Positions 1 through 8,248 of a DNA stretch of 36,439 nucleotides are shown one piece after another. The stretch comes from Akkermansia sp. (GTDB lineage Bacteria; Verrucomicrobiota; Verrucomicrobiia; Verrucomicrobiales; Akkermansiaceae). Position 1 is the stretch's first letter, and every line of letters begins with the position of its first letter. The stretch is from positions 1 through 36,439 of the forward strand of contig JAFZHC010000060.1 of assembly GCA_017555025.1 (NCBI GenBank), read 5' to 3'. The translations under genes and the position numbers were made by a program. The notes under the pieces are model-generated. The model saw only the letters and a program-made list of their open reading frames with translations, did no database searches and had not been told where the DNA came from.

Positions 1-408
1 GCAACAAGTGCGGGCTCGGATATTCTTTATCGACCGAACGAGGGGTTCACACCCCTCGCTACGATTATGTCGCCCCACGAGCTCAGCATATCAGGCGGGG
101 ATGCCCGCGGTACTGATAAACCCGCACATGTGCGGGTGATATAGGGTAGACCGGGGTGTAAACCCCGGGTGGGGAATAAAAAAGCATAGGAGCCCGCACA
201 TGTGCGGGCGGCATAATGCGGGGCTCCTCAGCTGAGCAAGCTTGCATGCCAACGTGACTAGACCGAGGCTTATACCACCCGCGTGGTTGGCGACAAGTGT
301 CCACACCCGTCCTTGGGCATGCTGCATACGTAAAAAGCCGCCGTCTGTGCAAGACGGCGGCCTTATTTCTCGCGGGCTGTGGCCTGCCTTATTACTTACT
401 TTCTAGAT
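1..408. repeat. Left arm of ~408-bp inverted repeat flanking the PEP-CTERM gene pair
   Basis: The reverse complement of this stretch matches 7476-7884 almost base for base (about nine in ten by eye, few indels). The match continues into the 3' ends of both adjacent genes, which encode the same PEP-CTERM tail. It holds the terminator of the minus-strand gene at 332-361 and several GC hairpins, such as CCCGCACATGTGCGGG near 121-136 and 193-208 and GAGGGGTTCACACCCCTC near 39-56. It may extend left beyond the window. No credible gene lies in it. Confidence 0.9.
332..361 (-). terminator. Rho-independent terminator of the minus-strand PEP-CTERM gene
   Basis: Arms GCCGCCGTCT (337-346) and AGACGGCGGC (352-361) form a perfect 10-bp stem with a 5-nt loop. 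On the minus strand it is followed by five T (plus-strand A at 332-336). It lies about 50 bp past the stop codon at 409-411. The same structure occurs after the partner gene at 7523-7552. Confidence 0.88.
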
Positions 409-2994
409 TTATTTACGGCGGCGGCGGGCTGCCAGCGCTGCGAGGGACAGCAGGCTCAGCGTAGCCGTGGTCGGCTCGGGTATTTTAGCCGCTTCAACGA
501 ACACAACCCCATTTTGAATCCCTACAGTATAAAGATTAGAGCTGAGCCCTGAGAAATAGTTGGCTGCATCTGAGAAAGATGTGTCGCTTAGCGCGGCAAG
601 AGTAATAGACTCAGTAACTTCACTTTGAGATTTAAGATTTAGTTCAGCTACTCCTGTAAATAAATCAAGGCGTTCACCGGCATCCAAACCTTTGATGAGT
701 GAAAGTGAGGTATCATCGAGTTTGATTTCGGTACCCAGAGTAAGTATACCGCTAAGAGTAAGAGCTCCCTTTGTCAGATCCAGAGTTAAGCTACCATTAT
801 CGCAAATCTCAAGATTACTATTTAAACTAGCTCCTGCTCTCATTGTTACATCTTTTACATTTAAGGTAGCACGGTCTGTTAAGCTTGTTAAATTTTTATG
901 CATAGCAGAGGAAACGGCACGACCTTCGGAAATGCTCAGACTTTCAATTAATAATTGATGTTTCTGTTCATTGAACCACGTGAGGTTAATGTTTCCATTG
1001 ATTGCATGAATACCACTAAAGTTGCTGTTACCATTAGTGGTCGTGACGGTGCCTGTACCCTTATTAGTCAACGAGCTGCCATCCAAAATATTGCTGTATG
1101 TAATGTTGTCAGAGGATGTGATGGTAACAGATGCATTGCTGATGGTATAATCTACAGAACCTGCGGAATACTGAGCATCTTTACCGGCTGAGATAGAGGC
1201 AGCTGTATCATTCGTTCCGGCAATGTTTATGACTCCGTTGGTGATAGAGGCTCCTTTTTCAATTTCAATACTTGAATTGTTGCAAGCCCACAGTTGACTG
1301 CTTACGTTTACTTGGGCACTATCTCCCAACTTGATGGCGGCTGCGGATTTACCGCTAATAGATGCATCGAGAATGCCTACATCGTGAGAACCTTTTCCGA
1401 AATAAACGCTACCGCTTTTAGCAGTCAGAGTGCCATCAACATCGGTAGAGCCTGTAATGGTTGTAGTGCCATCACCTGTCAGGGTTACGTTTTCGCTTTT
1501 GGCATCCGTAATGGTAAGTTTAGCGTTGTTGGTAACAGTTCCGTTAAATTTAGCACCGACAATCGAAATTTCCTCTGTATTAGCAGCATCTATTGTTACG
1601 TTGCCAATAGTCAGATTACCATCGTTCAATACCCCGCGATCAAGTTTCCAATTAGTTGTAGTTGCTTTAAGTATTACCGATTTGTCGCCGGAAGCTCCAA
1701 TGTGGATGGTGCTAGTTTTATTAGTGTTATTAGTGTTAACGAGAGCATCGGCTGTGGTGAATTCCAATGTTCCGCCTGAAATGTTAACTGTGTTAACTCT
1801 TTCATTTTGAACTATTTTAATAGCTTCGGCAGTCAAGGAGCCGTCGGTCATCTGCAAGTGTCCGGGATAATCACCCTTACTAGTATGACCAAGAGATACA
1901 GCTTTGGTGATGACATCACCTCCTTCGATGATTAGCTTTCCTCCGGCAATCAGATTGATTTGAGAATTAGCCTTAATTGTGCCGTCTTTCACTCTAACAG
2001 CAGCAGATTGACCACCTGCATGAACACTAAAATTTCCGATAAACTCGTAATTTTTAGTTAAGGCTATATCCTTATTTTCTGTACCGTTAAATTTAACTTC
2101 TTGACTGCTACTATGGTTTGTCGTGATTTTTATATAACCATCATTATTTGATGCAGTGACATTAGCCTCAATTTTGCGCAATTCAGCGGCGCCGAGAGCG
2201 ACATCCAACATCGTGCTGGCTCCCATGGTTATACTGTTGTTTAAAAGAGAAGTACCTTTACCGGTTAATTTTAAGGTCAGTCCATTGCCACCGTCAGATT
2301 GCAGACTTACTGAACCGCTATATCCCGCTGTATCACCCGAGATATGTACTATGGAAGCAGAATCATCACCATGAAAGTGACCAAAAAAGAGATTAGCACT
2401 ACCACTAAGTGAGCCTGTAAGATTCAAATCGCACCCTTCTTGCAGAGCTATTCGAGCGTTTTCCTGAACCGTTACAGTACCATTAATAGTTGAAGCTTTG
2501 TTGACAGAAGTTTGCCAGTGCCCCAGAAGTATAGCAGCATTTTTGATGTTGTTATAATTATCTTTCCAGTTGCCATCAAAGCTGGATGCTCCTAGTACAA
2601 AGTTGTTGTCGTACGTTAATTCACCCAGTAATTGCAGTGTGCCACCCCCGAGGTAAATGTCACCGGCATTGGTTAAATCGCTATTTTCGTTGACGGAGAA
2701 TTTGCCTTGAGTAATCCAAATCGATTCTGCGTTCACACCACTTAATGTTACCTCGTTTTGAGCACCCGATGTTGAAAGTATTACATGGCAGTTTGCTGCA
2801 TTCAGCGAATCTATGTTGCCATTGATGGAGGTATACTTCGTATTTGATGTTGCACTTATGTTCCCGCTTGTGTTTTGGGAAATTTCGTTGTACTGAACAT
2901 TATTTGGTCCATCAAAAGCGATAGCCATGCCAGTTGACATGACGAGGGTGGCCATCACGGCGCAGAGGAGAGATTTCGGTAAATGTAATTTCAT
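409..2994 (-). CDS. PEP-CTERM-sorted beta-helix surface/secreted protein (861 aa)
   Basis: The N-terminus (MKLHLPKSLLCAVMATLVMS..AIA, about 26 residues) is a signal peptide. The body is Ser/Thr/Asn/Gly-rich with irregular repeats of the SGTLEF, VNISGG and LTITDAK kind, expected of a right-handed beta-helix passenger. The last ~22 residues are PEPTTATLSLLSLAALA then ARRRRK, the PEP motif, hydrophobic helix and Arg cluster of PEP-CTERM sorting signals. No autotransporter beta-barrel is visible, so export followed by exosortase-like processing is the family-based expectation. It is divergent from the 1350-aa gene at 3423 and shares its first ~48 coding bases and its tail with it. There is no Shine-Dalgarno site before the ATG (CACACATCAAC). 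The body is AT-rich compared with the core genes. Ligand or role unknown. Confidence 0.88.
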   Translation of the reverse strand: MKLHLPKSLLCAVMATLVMSTGMAIAFDGPNNVQYNEISQNTSGNISATSNTKYTSINGNIDSLNAANCHVILSTSGAQNEVTLSGVNAESIWITQGKFSVNENSDLTNAGDIYLGGGTLQLLGELTYDNNFVLGASSFDGNWKDNYNNIKNAAILLGHWQTSVNKASTINGTVTVQENARIALQEGCDLNLTGSLSGSANLFFGHFHGDDSASIVHISGDTAGYSGSVSLQSDGGNGLTLKLTGKGTSLLNNSITMGASTMLDVALGAAELRKIEANVTASNNDGYIKITTNHSSSQEVKFNGTENKDIALTKNYEFIGNFSVHAGGQSAAVRVKDGTIKANSQINLIAGGKLIIEGGDVITKAVSLGHTSKGDYPGHLQMTDGSLTAEAIKIVQNERVNTVNISGGTLEFTTADALVNTNNTNKTSTIHIGASGDKSVILKATTTNWKLDRGVLNDGNLTIGNVTIDAANTEEISIVGAKFNGTVTNNAKLTITDAKSENVTLTGDGTTTITGSTDVDGTLTAKSGSVYFGKGSHDVGILDASISGKSAAAIKLGDSAQVNVSSQLWACNNSSIEIEKGASITNGVINIAGTNDTAASISAGKDAQYSAGSVDYTISNASVTITSSDNITYSNILDGSSLTNKGTGTVTTTNGNSNFSGIHAINGNINLTWFNEQKHQLLIESLSISEGRAVSSAMHKNLTSLTDRATLNVKDVTMRAGASLNSNLEICDNGSLTLDLTKGALTLSGILTLGTEIKLDDTSLSLIKGLDAGERLDLFTGVAELNLKSQSEVTESITLAALSDTSFSDAANYFSGLSSNLYTVGIQNGVVFVEAAKIPEPTTATLSLLSLAALAARRRRK

Positions 2995-3077
2995 GTTGAT
3001 GTGTGGTTTTGAGAGATTGAGGCACCGGTGATGGACTTTTCGAGCAAAGCATCAACACACAGTACGGTCTTTTCTAT

Positions 3078-3101
3078 AGTATATCTCTTTCCCAATGAGA
3101 T
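3078..3101. repeat. Left arm of perfect 24-bp inverted repeat (candidate inversion site)
   Basis: This 24-mer begins AGTATATCTC and ends CAATGAGAT. It is the exact reverse complement of 3313-3336. The arms enclose 211 bp (3102-3312). Each arm carries the -10 box and promoter spacer of the gene it faces. Confidence 0.92.
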
Positions 3102-3106
3102 AGACT
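3078..3106 (-). promoter_or_regulatory. Promoter region of the minus-strand PEP-CTERM gene, poor -35
   Basis: On the minus strand the -10 is TATACT (3083-3078). Seventeen bases upstream the hexamer is AGTCTA (3106-3101), far from TTGACA. The -10 and spacer are identical to those of the divergent gene, whose -35 is TTTACA. As drawn, this promoter should be the weaker of the two. The predicted start near 3071 gives a leader of about 76 nt. Confidence 0.55.
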
Positions 3107-3312
3107 GAAGGGTTTTGTTAGGGATGATGCCTCCCCCCCCCCCCGAGGAATGTGCATGCGGTGAGTACGCCAACCGGTCAGATAAAGGAGTAGGCATGAG
3201 TAAAAATACTCTTACGAAATGTTGAAAAATCAGTATTATTTCCTGCTTTCTAAACAATAAATTTCTTCTAAACTTGCTGAAAATCAGTAAAAAACTCACT
3301 TTTCTGCTTTAC
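3102..3312. promoter_or_regulatory. Candidate invertible 211-bp segment between two divergent promoters
   Basis: The segment is bounded by the 24-bp inverted repeats. Its right end contributes five of the six bases of a good -35 (TTTAC plus A of the repeat) to the plus-strand gene. Its left end contributes a poor -35 to the minus-strand gene. It contains a 12-C tract and no credible gene. Inversion is inferred from the architecture and no recombinase gene is in the window. Confidence 0.5.
3133..3144. repeat. 12-base C homopolymer
   Basis: Twelve consecutive C lie in the intergenic region between the divergent PEP-CTERM genes, about 27 bp upstream of the minus-gene -35 position. Long C/G tracts are classical slipped-strand mispairing sites. 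Here the tract is outside any real coding sequence, so it could only tune transcription. Confidence 0.85.
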
Positions 3313-3336
3313 ATCTCATTGGGAAAGAGATATACT
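3308..3336 (+). promoter_or_regulatory. Sigma70-like promoter of the 1350-aa PEP-CTERM gene
   Basis: The -35 is TTTACA (3308-3313), the spacer is 17 bp and the -10 is TATACT (3331-3336). The predicted start near 3343 gives a leader of about 80 nt. The spacer contains TCTC...GAGA arms, so it may also be an operator. The right 24-bp repeat arm is 3313-3336, so only the last base of the -35 lies in the repeat. Confidence 0.75.
3313..3336. repeat. Right arm of perfect 24-bp inverted repeat
   Basis: Exact reverse complement of 3078-3101. It holds the spacer and -10 box of the plus-strand gene. A related shorter match (AAAGAGATATACT with TTCCAA upstream) lies on the minus strand at the window end, upstream of the third PEP-CTERM gene. 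Conservation as a promoter element is therefore an alternative to an inversion site. Confidence 0.92.
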
Positions 3337-3422
3337 GCAAGAAATAGGCTTACTGTGCCTGTCGCTTTTGTATGGGGCGATTAGTACAGTACCGGCTGAA
3401 CATCTTCTAACCACACATCAAC

Positions 3423-6400
3423 ATGAAATTACACCTTCCGAAATCTCTCCTCTGCGCCGTGATGGCGGTATATACCGTAACTTCAGCCTTTGCTGGATGG
3501 GATAGCACTTATAGTGACACGTTCTATTATACAGGTAGTGAAACGTCCCTCAATACAGCTGACTCGACGTCTGATAATACGACTTTATTCTTGAAGCCGC
3601 AAGGTGCTACGACAGGTACTATCGGTACTGTTAATATTGCGAATGGTGATAAGTTAGTTGTAACTGGTATATGGAATAAGACTGCTGCAGATCAAAATTT
3701 TAGCAGCTTGACATTGACAACCGTTAAAGCGAATGGAGCAACGGATAAGGATAATAATTGCACTCTTGAAATAGCGGGTAATCAGGGTGCTGCAAATGGT
3801 ACATCTCAGACTGTTTTGTTGGGTAATACGCAATATAGTGTCAAAAATACTATTATTAATAAAGGAGGTACACTTGTTTTTGGAAATGCCAATGATATCA
3901 TTCACTATGGACTTCCCGACATGAAGTTTGTTATTGCCGGTACTTTGGATTTGCAGGGTGGTCGACAAACATTAGGGGATAGATTTTGCATTGAGCTGGA
4001 TGGTGGTAAGATAGTTGGCACGAATACCAAGAATACAGGTTCTACTGGTGGTGATAAATTAGGTGCATTGGATTTTTATGGTAGCGGGAGTACCATTAAA
4101 TCCAAAGGAGAATCCAGTATTGTAGGCGGTATACGACTCAGAAAAAATATTGGTATTGAGGTTGCTACAGAGGGGGTATTGACTGTCGATTCTATAGTTC
4201 AAAATGGAGGCAATAGAAATATTAATCTGAGTGGTGGTGGTAAACTAGTATTAACCCTGGCTAATATTTACGAGGATTCTTTATATGCAGGATTTACCGT
4301 GTTATCGAATGGTAGTACTATTAGCTATGCTAATACAAATACCGCTACTTACAACGGTACTATTTCGGGTACAGGTAATGTGGAGATGACCGGGAGCGGA
4401 TCAATGACAGTTGCTAAAGTTGAATCTCTCGCAGGTGATATTATGGTAAGCAATGGTACTCTGAGTATCTCATCCATGAATGTTAAAGATACTGTTGGAG
4501 TAAATGTCAAGAACGGTACTCTTGAAATAAGTTCGGTTGTTGTTGATTGGAACAACCATAATCTGGAACGTGTATCAGAAAATTTGCATTACTCAAATGA
4601 TGGTACTTCGTTTACTACTAACGGTTTTCGATTAGACCGCTCAACGTATCGTCTGTTTGATGGATATGTATGGAATGGTAGCGTGGCTGGTTTTCAGGTA
4701 GATAGTTTGGAAGGTGATACTGTCGTAACTTGTATTGAGGAAATGGGTACCATATATGTAGTGAATGAAGGTACCCATACTATAAGCACAGCAGGTGATT
4801 ATATTAATAGCACGGCCACACAATACCATGTTAATAGTGGTGCTACTTTAGTAATCGATGGGAATCAATCAACCGAAATGACAGCGGCTTCTATTCTCCT
4901 TAGTACAACGGGTGATGGAACGAAAAAGCTTACCACCAGTACCGAAATAACAGATAGTAAGGGAGTTAATCTTGGTAAGTTGGAACTGTCTACTCCTACG
5001 ACTGCTGCACAGAATACTGCGCTAACAATCTTCTATGATTCGGGTGCAAAAACGACGACTATTGAATCTCTTAAAGTGGATGGTAGTGTAGAGATAGGCA
5101 CTAAGCGCTCATCTTCATGTCATAATGGTACTATTGAAATTAATAACTTGTCTAGCACCGGTAGTTCTGCCAGCCTTACTCTTGTAAATGGGTCTCAAAC
5201 GAGCGCTGTAACAACATATAATCTTAACAGCGGTTCTTTTGATGGAACGATTAATATTAAAGGAAATTCTGCCGCTAGCGGTACTGCAACTCGTCCCGTC
5301 CACCTTAATCTGATGTCAGAGTCTGTTGCAAAGAACGCAGTCATTAATTTTTTGGATGCAGATTATGGCACAGGAACTGAGTTAACGAACAATAAAAAGG
5401 CCAACTATATTACGCTGGGTGTAGGCTCTTCAACTGTCAAGGTAGCAGGGTTGAGTGGCATTACTACTAATGAGGTTGTTGTAACCGGCGTAGGAGAAGG
5501 TGCTCGCACATTAGAAATTAATGTTGCTGAGAATGAAAGCTTTACTACAAATGCCAAATTCTCTGTAAGCAATAATACAGGCGTAACTCTCAAGAAGACA
5601 GGTAAGGGTACTCAAGAATTTACTGGTAGCGAATACGGTGCTGTGATTCTTAGTGGTGGTGAGTTACGTTTTAACCGTGCGGGTGGTAGTTCTATGTCCA
5701 TTGGAAATATTACCATGAATGCAGACAATACTAAGCTGACTTTTGCTGCATCCGGAGATGGTTTGGCAACTTTTGATGTCGGCTCGATTTCTGCGACAAC
5801 TGCGACAAACACAAATCACTTCAACCGTGAGATTTTTGTAGGAGCTAATACAAAAGTTACAGTTGATAGTATTTCTAATAACTGGGGACTTGGGGCGATA
5901 GAGGTGGATGGTTTACTCAATGTAGAAGGAAACTTCGAATATACCTCCGGTACTCGTGGTAATATAAAAAATGCTAATGTCATCAACGGTAGTGGTAGCG
6001 TTACTACGGGCAGCTTTGAGGTAAAAAATGAGGGTGATGTAACATTGGATGTGGCTAACTTCACTTCCGGCTCCACAACTATTCAGAACGGAAGAACTCT
6101 TACAGTCGGCAGTAATAATACAGATTTGGGTGTGTTGTCGATTGAAGGCGGCTCCAAACTTAACGGTACAGGAATTGTAACGGCTGATTCTTTGTCTGTA
6201 GAAAATGGCACGGTAAGTGTAGCTAATTTCAGCACGGGCACTACTACTATTACCGGTAATCTTATTGTTAACGGTGGAAATGCACAGTTGGGTGTTCTTA
6301 GTGCCGCTGGTAAGAGTCTTACTGCCAATGCCGGTAACATTGAACTGCTTGCAAATGCCACTCATACTCTCGGCACTCTTGATGCCTCCAATAATGGCGG

Positions 6401-7475
6401 CGCAATGGGGCAGGTAACTCTGAAACAGGGAGCTCAGTTAACGGTTAATACTATCTGGGGGGCCAACGGTTCTTCCATTAATTTGGAAAGTGGTGCAACG
6501 TTGAATAGTGGCGTTGTTTCTATCACTACAAATGTTGAGGGGAAAAATGCAGTTATCAAGGCATCGGAAAATGCTCAATATAGTTTGAGTAACGGGGATA
6601 ATGGTAGAAAGGGTGATAAATACACTATCAGCAATGCAGCTGTTACGGTAACTTCCGCTAGTAATGTTGATATTAATAACACCCTCAGCAATTCGTCCCT
6701 CAAGAATGCCGGCACGGGTAAGCTGAACATCATCAATAGCAGCGATACCCTTACGGAGCTCTCTGCTACAGGTGGTGATATTACGGTTGCGGGTAAGGTA
6801 ACCATGATTGATGGCACGCAGAGCCTTGCTACCATTGCAGGAGCTACCATCAGCAAGTCCGAAATCAGCAGTGGTGTTGCGGGTACTCTCAATATTAAAG
6901 GTGGCGTGGTTGACAACGCCCTCATCTCCCTCATGGAAGGTGCCAGCCTGAAGCTGGAGAATGTGACGCTGGGTGCCGGTACTCAGATTAGCGGTGCAGC
7001 AGCTATTGCCACGGTGGATGCCGATGGCAGCGTGAGCAGCACGGGCAATGCCCTTACGCTGGCAGATACCACGGTACAGATTGCCAATTCGTCTACTGAG
7101 GTACTGAGCAATCCGTTGAGCAGCGAAATGGCTCTGGCCCTTGATTTGTCGACCGATGTGAAGGGTATTGCCGTTACGGCATCGACCTTTGCCAACGTAT
7201 CTCTGACGGGTGAGATGGAGCTTAACATTACCGGTGATTTAATCAGCGAGCTGATTCAGGGTGACTACAAGTATGTGGCTATCACCTTTGAGCCGAGCGT
7301 TGCCTGGAGCACAGACACCGTGACGATTACAGGTGCCAGCTTTGGTAACGGACAGCCTGCCGGTGGTGTGGTAATCGACAACGGTACGATTTATGTATCT
7401 GTACCCGAGCCGACCACGGCTACGCTGAGCCTGCTGGCCCTCGCAGCGCTGGCAGCACGCCGCCGCCGTAAATAA
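3423..7475 (+). CDS. PEP-CTERM-sorted beta-helix surface/secreted protein (1350 aa)
   Basis: The signal peptide MKLHLPKSLLCAVMAVYTVTSAFA is followed by ~1300 residues of low-complexity Gly/Ser/Thr/Asn-rich sequence. Turn-strand repeats such as VENGTVSV, GTTTITGNL and GGKLVLTL suggest a long beta-helix. The tail is PEPTTATLSLLALAALA then ARRRRK, a PEP-CTERM signal. No C-terminal beta-barrel is seen. The first ~48 coding bases and the preceding AACCACACATCAAC leader are shared with the divergent gene at 409-2994. The passenger is AT-rich, while roughly the last 700 bp (from about 6700) drift to the GC-rich composition of the core genes, suggesting a mosaic origin. Start codon choice follows the signal peptide, and no Shine-Dalgarno site is present. 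Probably exported to the cell surface, ligand unknown. Confidence 0.9.
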   Translation: MKLHLPKSLLCAVMAVYTVTSAFAGWDSTYSDTFYYTGSETSLNTADSTSDNTTLFLKPQGATTGTIGTVNIANGDKLVVTGIWNKTAADQNFSSLTLTTVKANGATDKDNNCTLEIAGNQGAANGTSQTVLLGNTQYSVKNTIINKGGTLVFGNANDIIHYGLPDMKFVIAGTLDLQGGRQTLGDRFCIELDGGKIVGTNTKNTGSTGGDKLGALDFYGSGSTIKSKGESSIVGGIRLRKNIGIEVATEGVLTVDSIVQNGGNRNINLSGGGKLVLTLANIYEDSLYAGFTVLSNGSTISYANTNTATYNGTISGTGNVEMTGSGSMTVAKVESLAGDIMVSNGTLSISSMNVKDTVGVNVKNGTLEISSVVVDWNNHNLERVSENLHYSNDGTSFTTNGFRLDRSTYRLFDGYVWNGSVAGFQVDSLEGDTVVTCIEEMGTIYVVNEGTHTISTAGDYINSTATQYHVNSGATLVIDGNQSTEMTAASILLSTTGDGTKKLTTSTEITDSKGVNLGKLELSTPTTAAQNTALTIFYDSGAKTTTIESLKVDGSVEIGTKRSSSCHNGTIEINNLSSTGSSASLTLVNGSQTSAVTTYNLNSGSFDGTINIKGNSAASGTATRPVHLNLMSESVAKNAVINFLDADYGTGTELTNNKKANYITLGVGSSTVKVAGLSGITTNEVVVTGVGEGARTLEINVAENESFTTNAKFSVSNNTGVTLKKTGKGTQEFTGSEYGAVILSGGELRFNRAGGSSMSIGNITMNADNTKLTFAASGDGLATFDVGSISATTATNTNHFNREIFVGANTKVTVDSISNNWGLGAIEVDGLLNVEGNFEYTSGTRGNIKNANVINGSGSVTTGSFEVKNEGDVTLDVANFTSGSTTIQNGRTLTVGSNNTDLGVLSIEGGSKLNGTGIVTADSLSVENGTVSVANFSTGTTTITGNLIVNGGNAQLGVLSAAGKSLTANAGNIELLANATHTLGTLDASNNGGAMGQVTLKQGAQLTVNTIWGANGSSINLESGATLNSGVVSITTNVEGKNAVIKASENAQYSLSNGDNGRKGDKYTISNAAVTVTSASNVDINNTLSNSSLKNAGTGKLNIINSSDTLTELSATGGDITVAGKVTMIDGTQSLATIAGATISKSEISSGVAGTLNIKGGVVDNALISLMEGASLKLENVTLGAGTQISGAAAIATVDADGSVSSTGNALTLADTTVQIANSSTEVLSNPLSSEMALALDLSTDVKGIAVTASTFANVSLTGEMELNITGDLISELIQGDYKYVAITFEPSVAWSTDTVTITGASFGNGQPAGGVVIDNGTIYVSVPEPTTATLSLLALAALAARRRRK

Positions 7476-7884
7476 ATCTGGAAAGTAAGTAATTAGGCGG
7501 GCCACAGCCCGCGAGAAATAAGGCCGCCGTCTTGCACAGACGGCGGCTTTTTGCGTATGCAGCATGCCCAAGGACGGGTGTGGACACTTGTCGCCAACCA
7601 CGCGGGTGGTATAAGCCTCGGCATAGTCATGTTGGCATGCAAGCTTGCTCAGTTGAAGAGCCTCGGCTTATACCGCCCGCACACATGCGGGCTCCTATGC
7701 TTTTTTTATTCCCCACCCGGGGTTTACACCCCGCTCTACCCTATATCACCCGCACACGTGCGGGTTCATCAGTACCGCGGTCATGCCCGCCTGATATACT
7801 GAGCCCACAGGGCGACATAATCGTAGCGAGGGGTGTGAACCCCTCGTTCGGTCGATAAAAAATATCCGAGCCCGCACTTGTTGC
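7476..7884. repeat. Right arm of ~408-bp inverted repeat flanking the PEP-CTERM gene pair
   Basis: Inverted copy of 1-408, ending in CCCGCACTTGTTGC (7871-7884), the complement of window bases 1-14. Differences are mainly scattered substitutions and a one-base change in a T run (7701-7707, seven T here against six in the other arm). That indel breaks the reading frames shared by the two arms, so the arms are not conserved as protein-coding DNA. Confidence 0.9.
7523..7552 (+). terminator. Rho-independent terminator of the 1350-aa PEP-CTERM gene
   Basis: GCCGCCGTCT (7523-7532) pairs with AGACGGCGGC (7538-7547), followed by TTTTT (7548-7552). It is preceded by a smaller hairpin (GCGGGC/GCCCGC around 7499-7513). 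Confidence 0.9.
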
Positions 7885-8155
7885 GGGCGGCATAAAGCGC
7901 AGCCTCAAAATCCGCATAGCATCTCAAACAAGCAATTTCATCAAAATCATTATGGGGCTATACCATTTTCAACCATGGTGAGCACCTAATCTTCTCATTA
8001 TGCCGCCTGCACGCGTGCGGGCTCCTATTGGTTTCTCTTCCTACGAGGGGCTATCGTCTTCGCCGCTGCGCGTCTACGCCGAAAGTCGCCCCTCGCTATG
8101 AATATGCCGCCTGCTAACCGCAGGCTCAAAGTACCGCGGGCGCATGCCGCGGACA
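7598..8155. repeat. Cluster of short GC-rich hairpins in a gene-free region
   Basis: At least ten small palindromes lie here without a gene. Examples are GCCCGCA/TGCGGGC at 7675-7692, CGGGGT/ACCCCG at 7718-7733, ACCCGCA/TGCGGGT at 7748-7765, CGAGGGGT/ACCCCTCG at 7827-7846, GCCCGCA/TGCGGGC at 7870-7888, GCCTGCA/TGCGGGC at 8005-8022, CGAGGGGC/GCCCCTCG at 8044-8095, GCCTGC/GCAGGC at 8109-8125 and CCGCGG/CCGCGG near 8134-8152. Loops are mostly 4-5 nt, and the motifs GCGGCATA and GGCTCCTAT recur next to stems. This resembles REP/BIME-like intergenic repeats. The first part lies inside the large inverted repeat. Confidence 0.7.
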
Positions 8156-8213
8156 TGGGGGGGAGCTGACCGGTTCGCGATACGCTGTTTGGGGGGGGCT
8201 GTGCGAAAGGCTC

Positions 8214-8242
8214 TTGACAGCGTGGTGGCAGCGTGTTAGCAT
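8214..8242 (+). promoter_or_regulatory. Promoter of the 144-aa membrane protein, predicted leaderless
   Basis: TTGACA (8214-8219), a 17-bp spacer and TAGCAT (8237-8242). The expected transcription start, seven bases after the -10, is 8249, which is the A of the chosen ATG. The message would have no 5' leader. Confidence 0.6.
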
Positions 8243-8248
8243 GTGGGC

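Noticed and set aside
83..352. 89-aa minus-strand frame with a similar 108-aa plus-strand frame at 7532-7858, both beginning MHRRRLF
   Set aside because: The similarity only reflects the large inverted repeat. The frames start in the terminators, and a one-base change in a T run breaks the shared frame, so there is no coding conservation.
2991..3299. 102-aa minus-strand frame across the intergenic control region, with GGGG from the C tract
   Set aside because: It covers both promoters and the inverted repeat, has no start signals and no protein-like composition. It is a chance open frame.
7598..8155. CRISPR array
   Set aside because: The palindromic units have unequal spacing and sequence, no constant repeat-spacer rhythm and no cas genes nearby.
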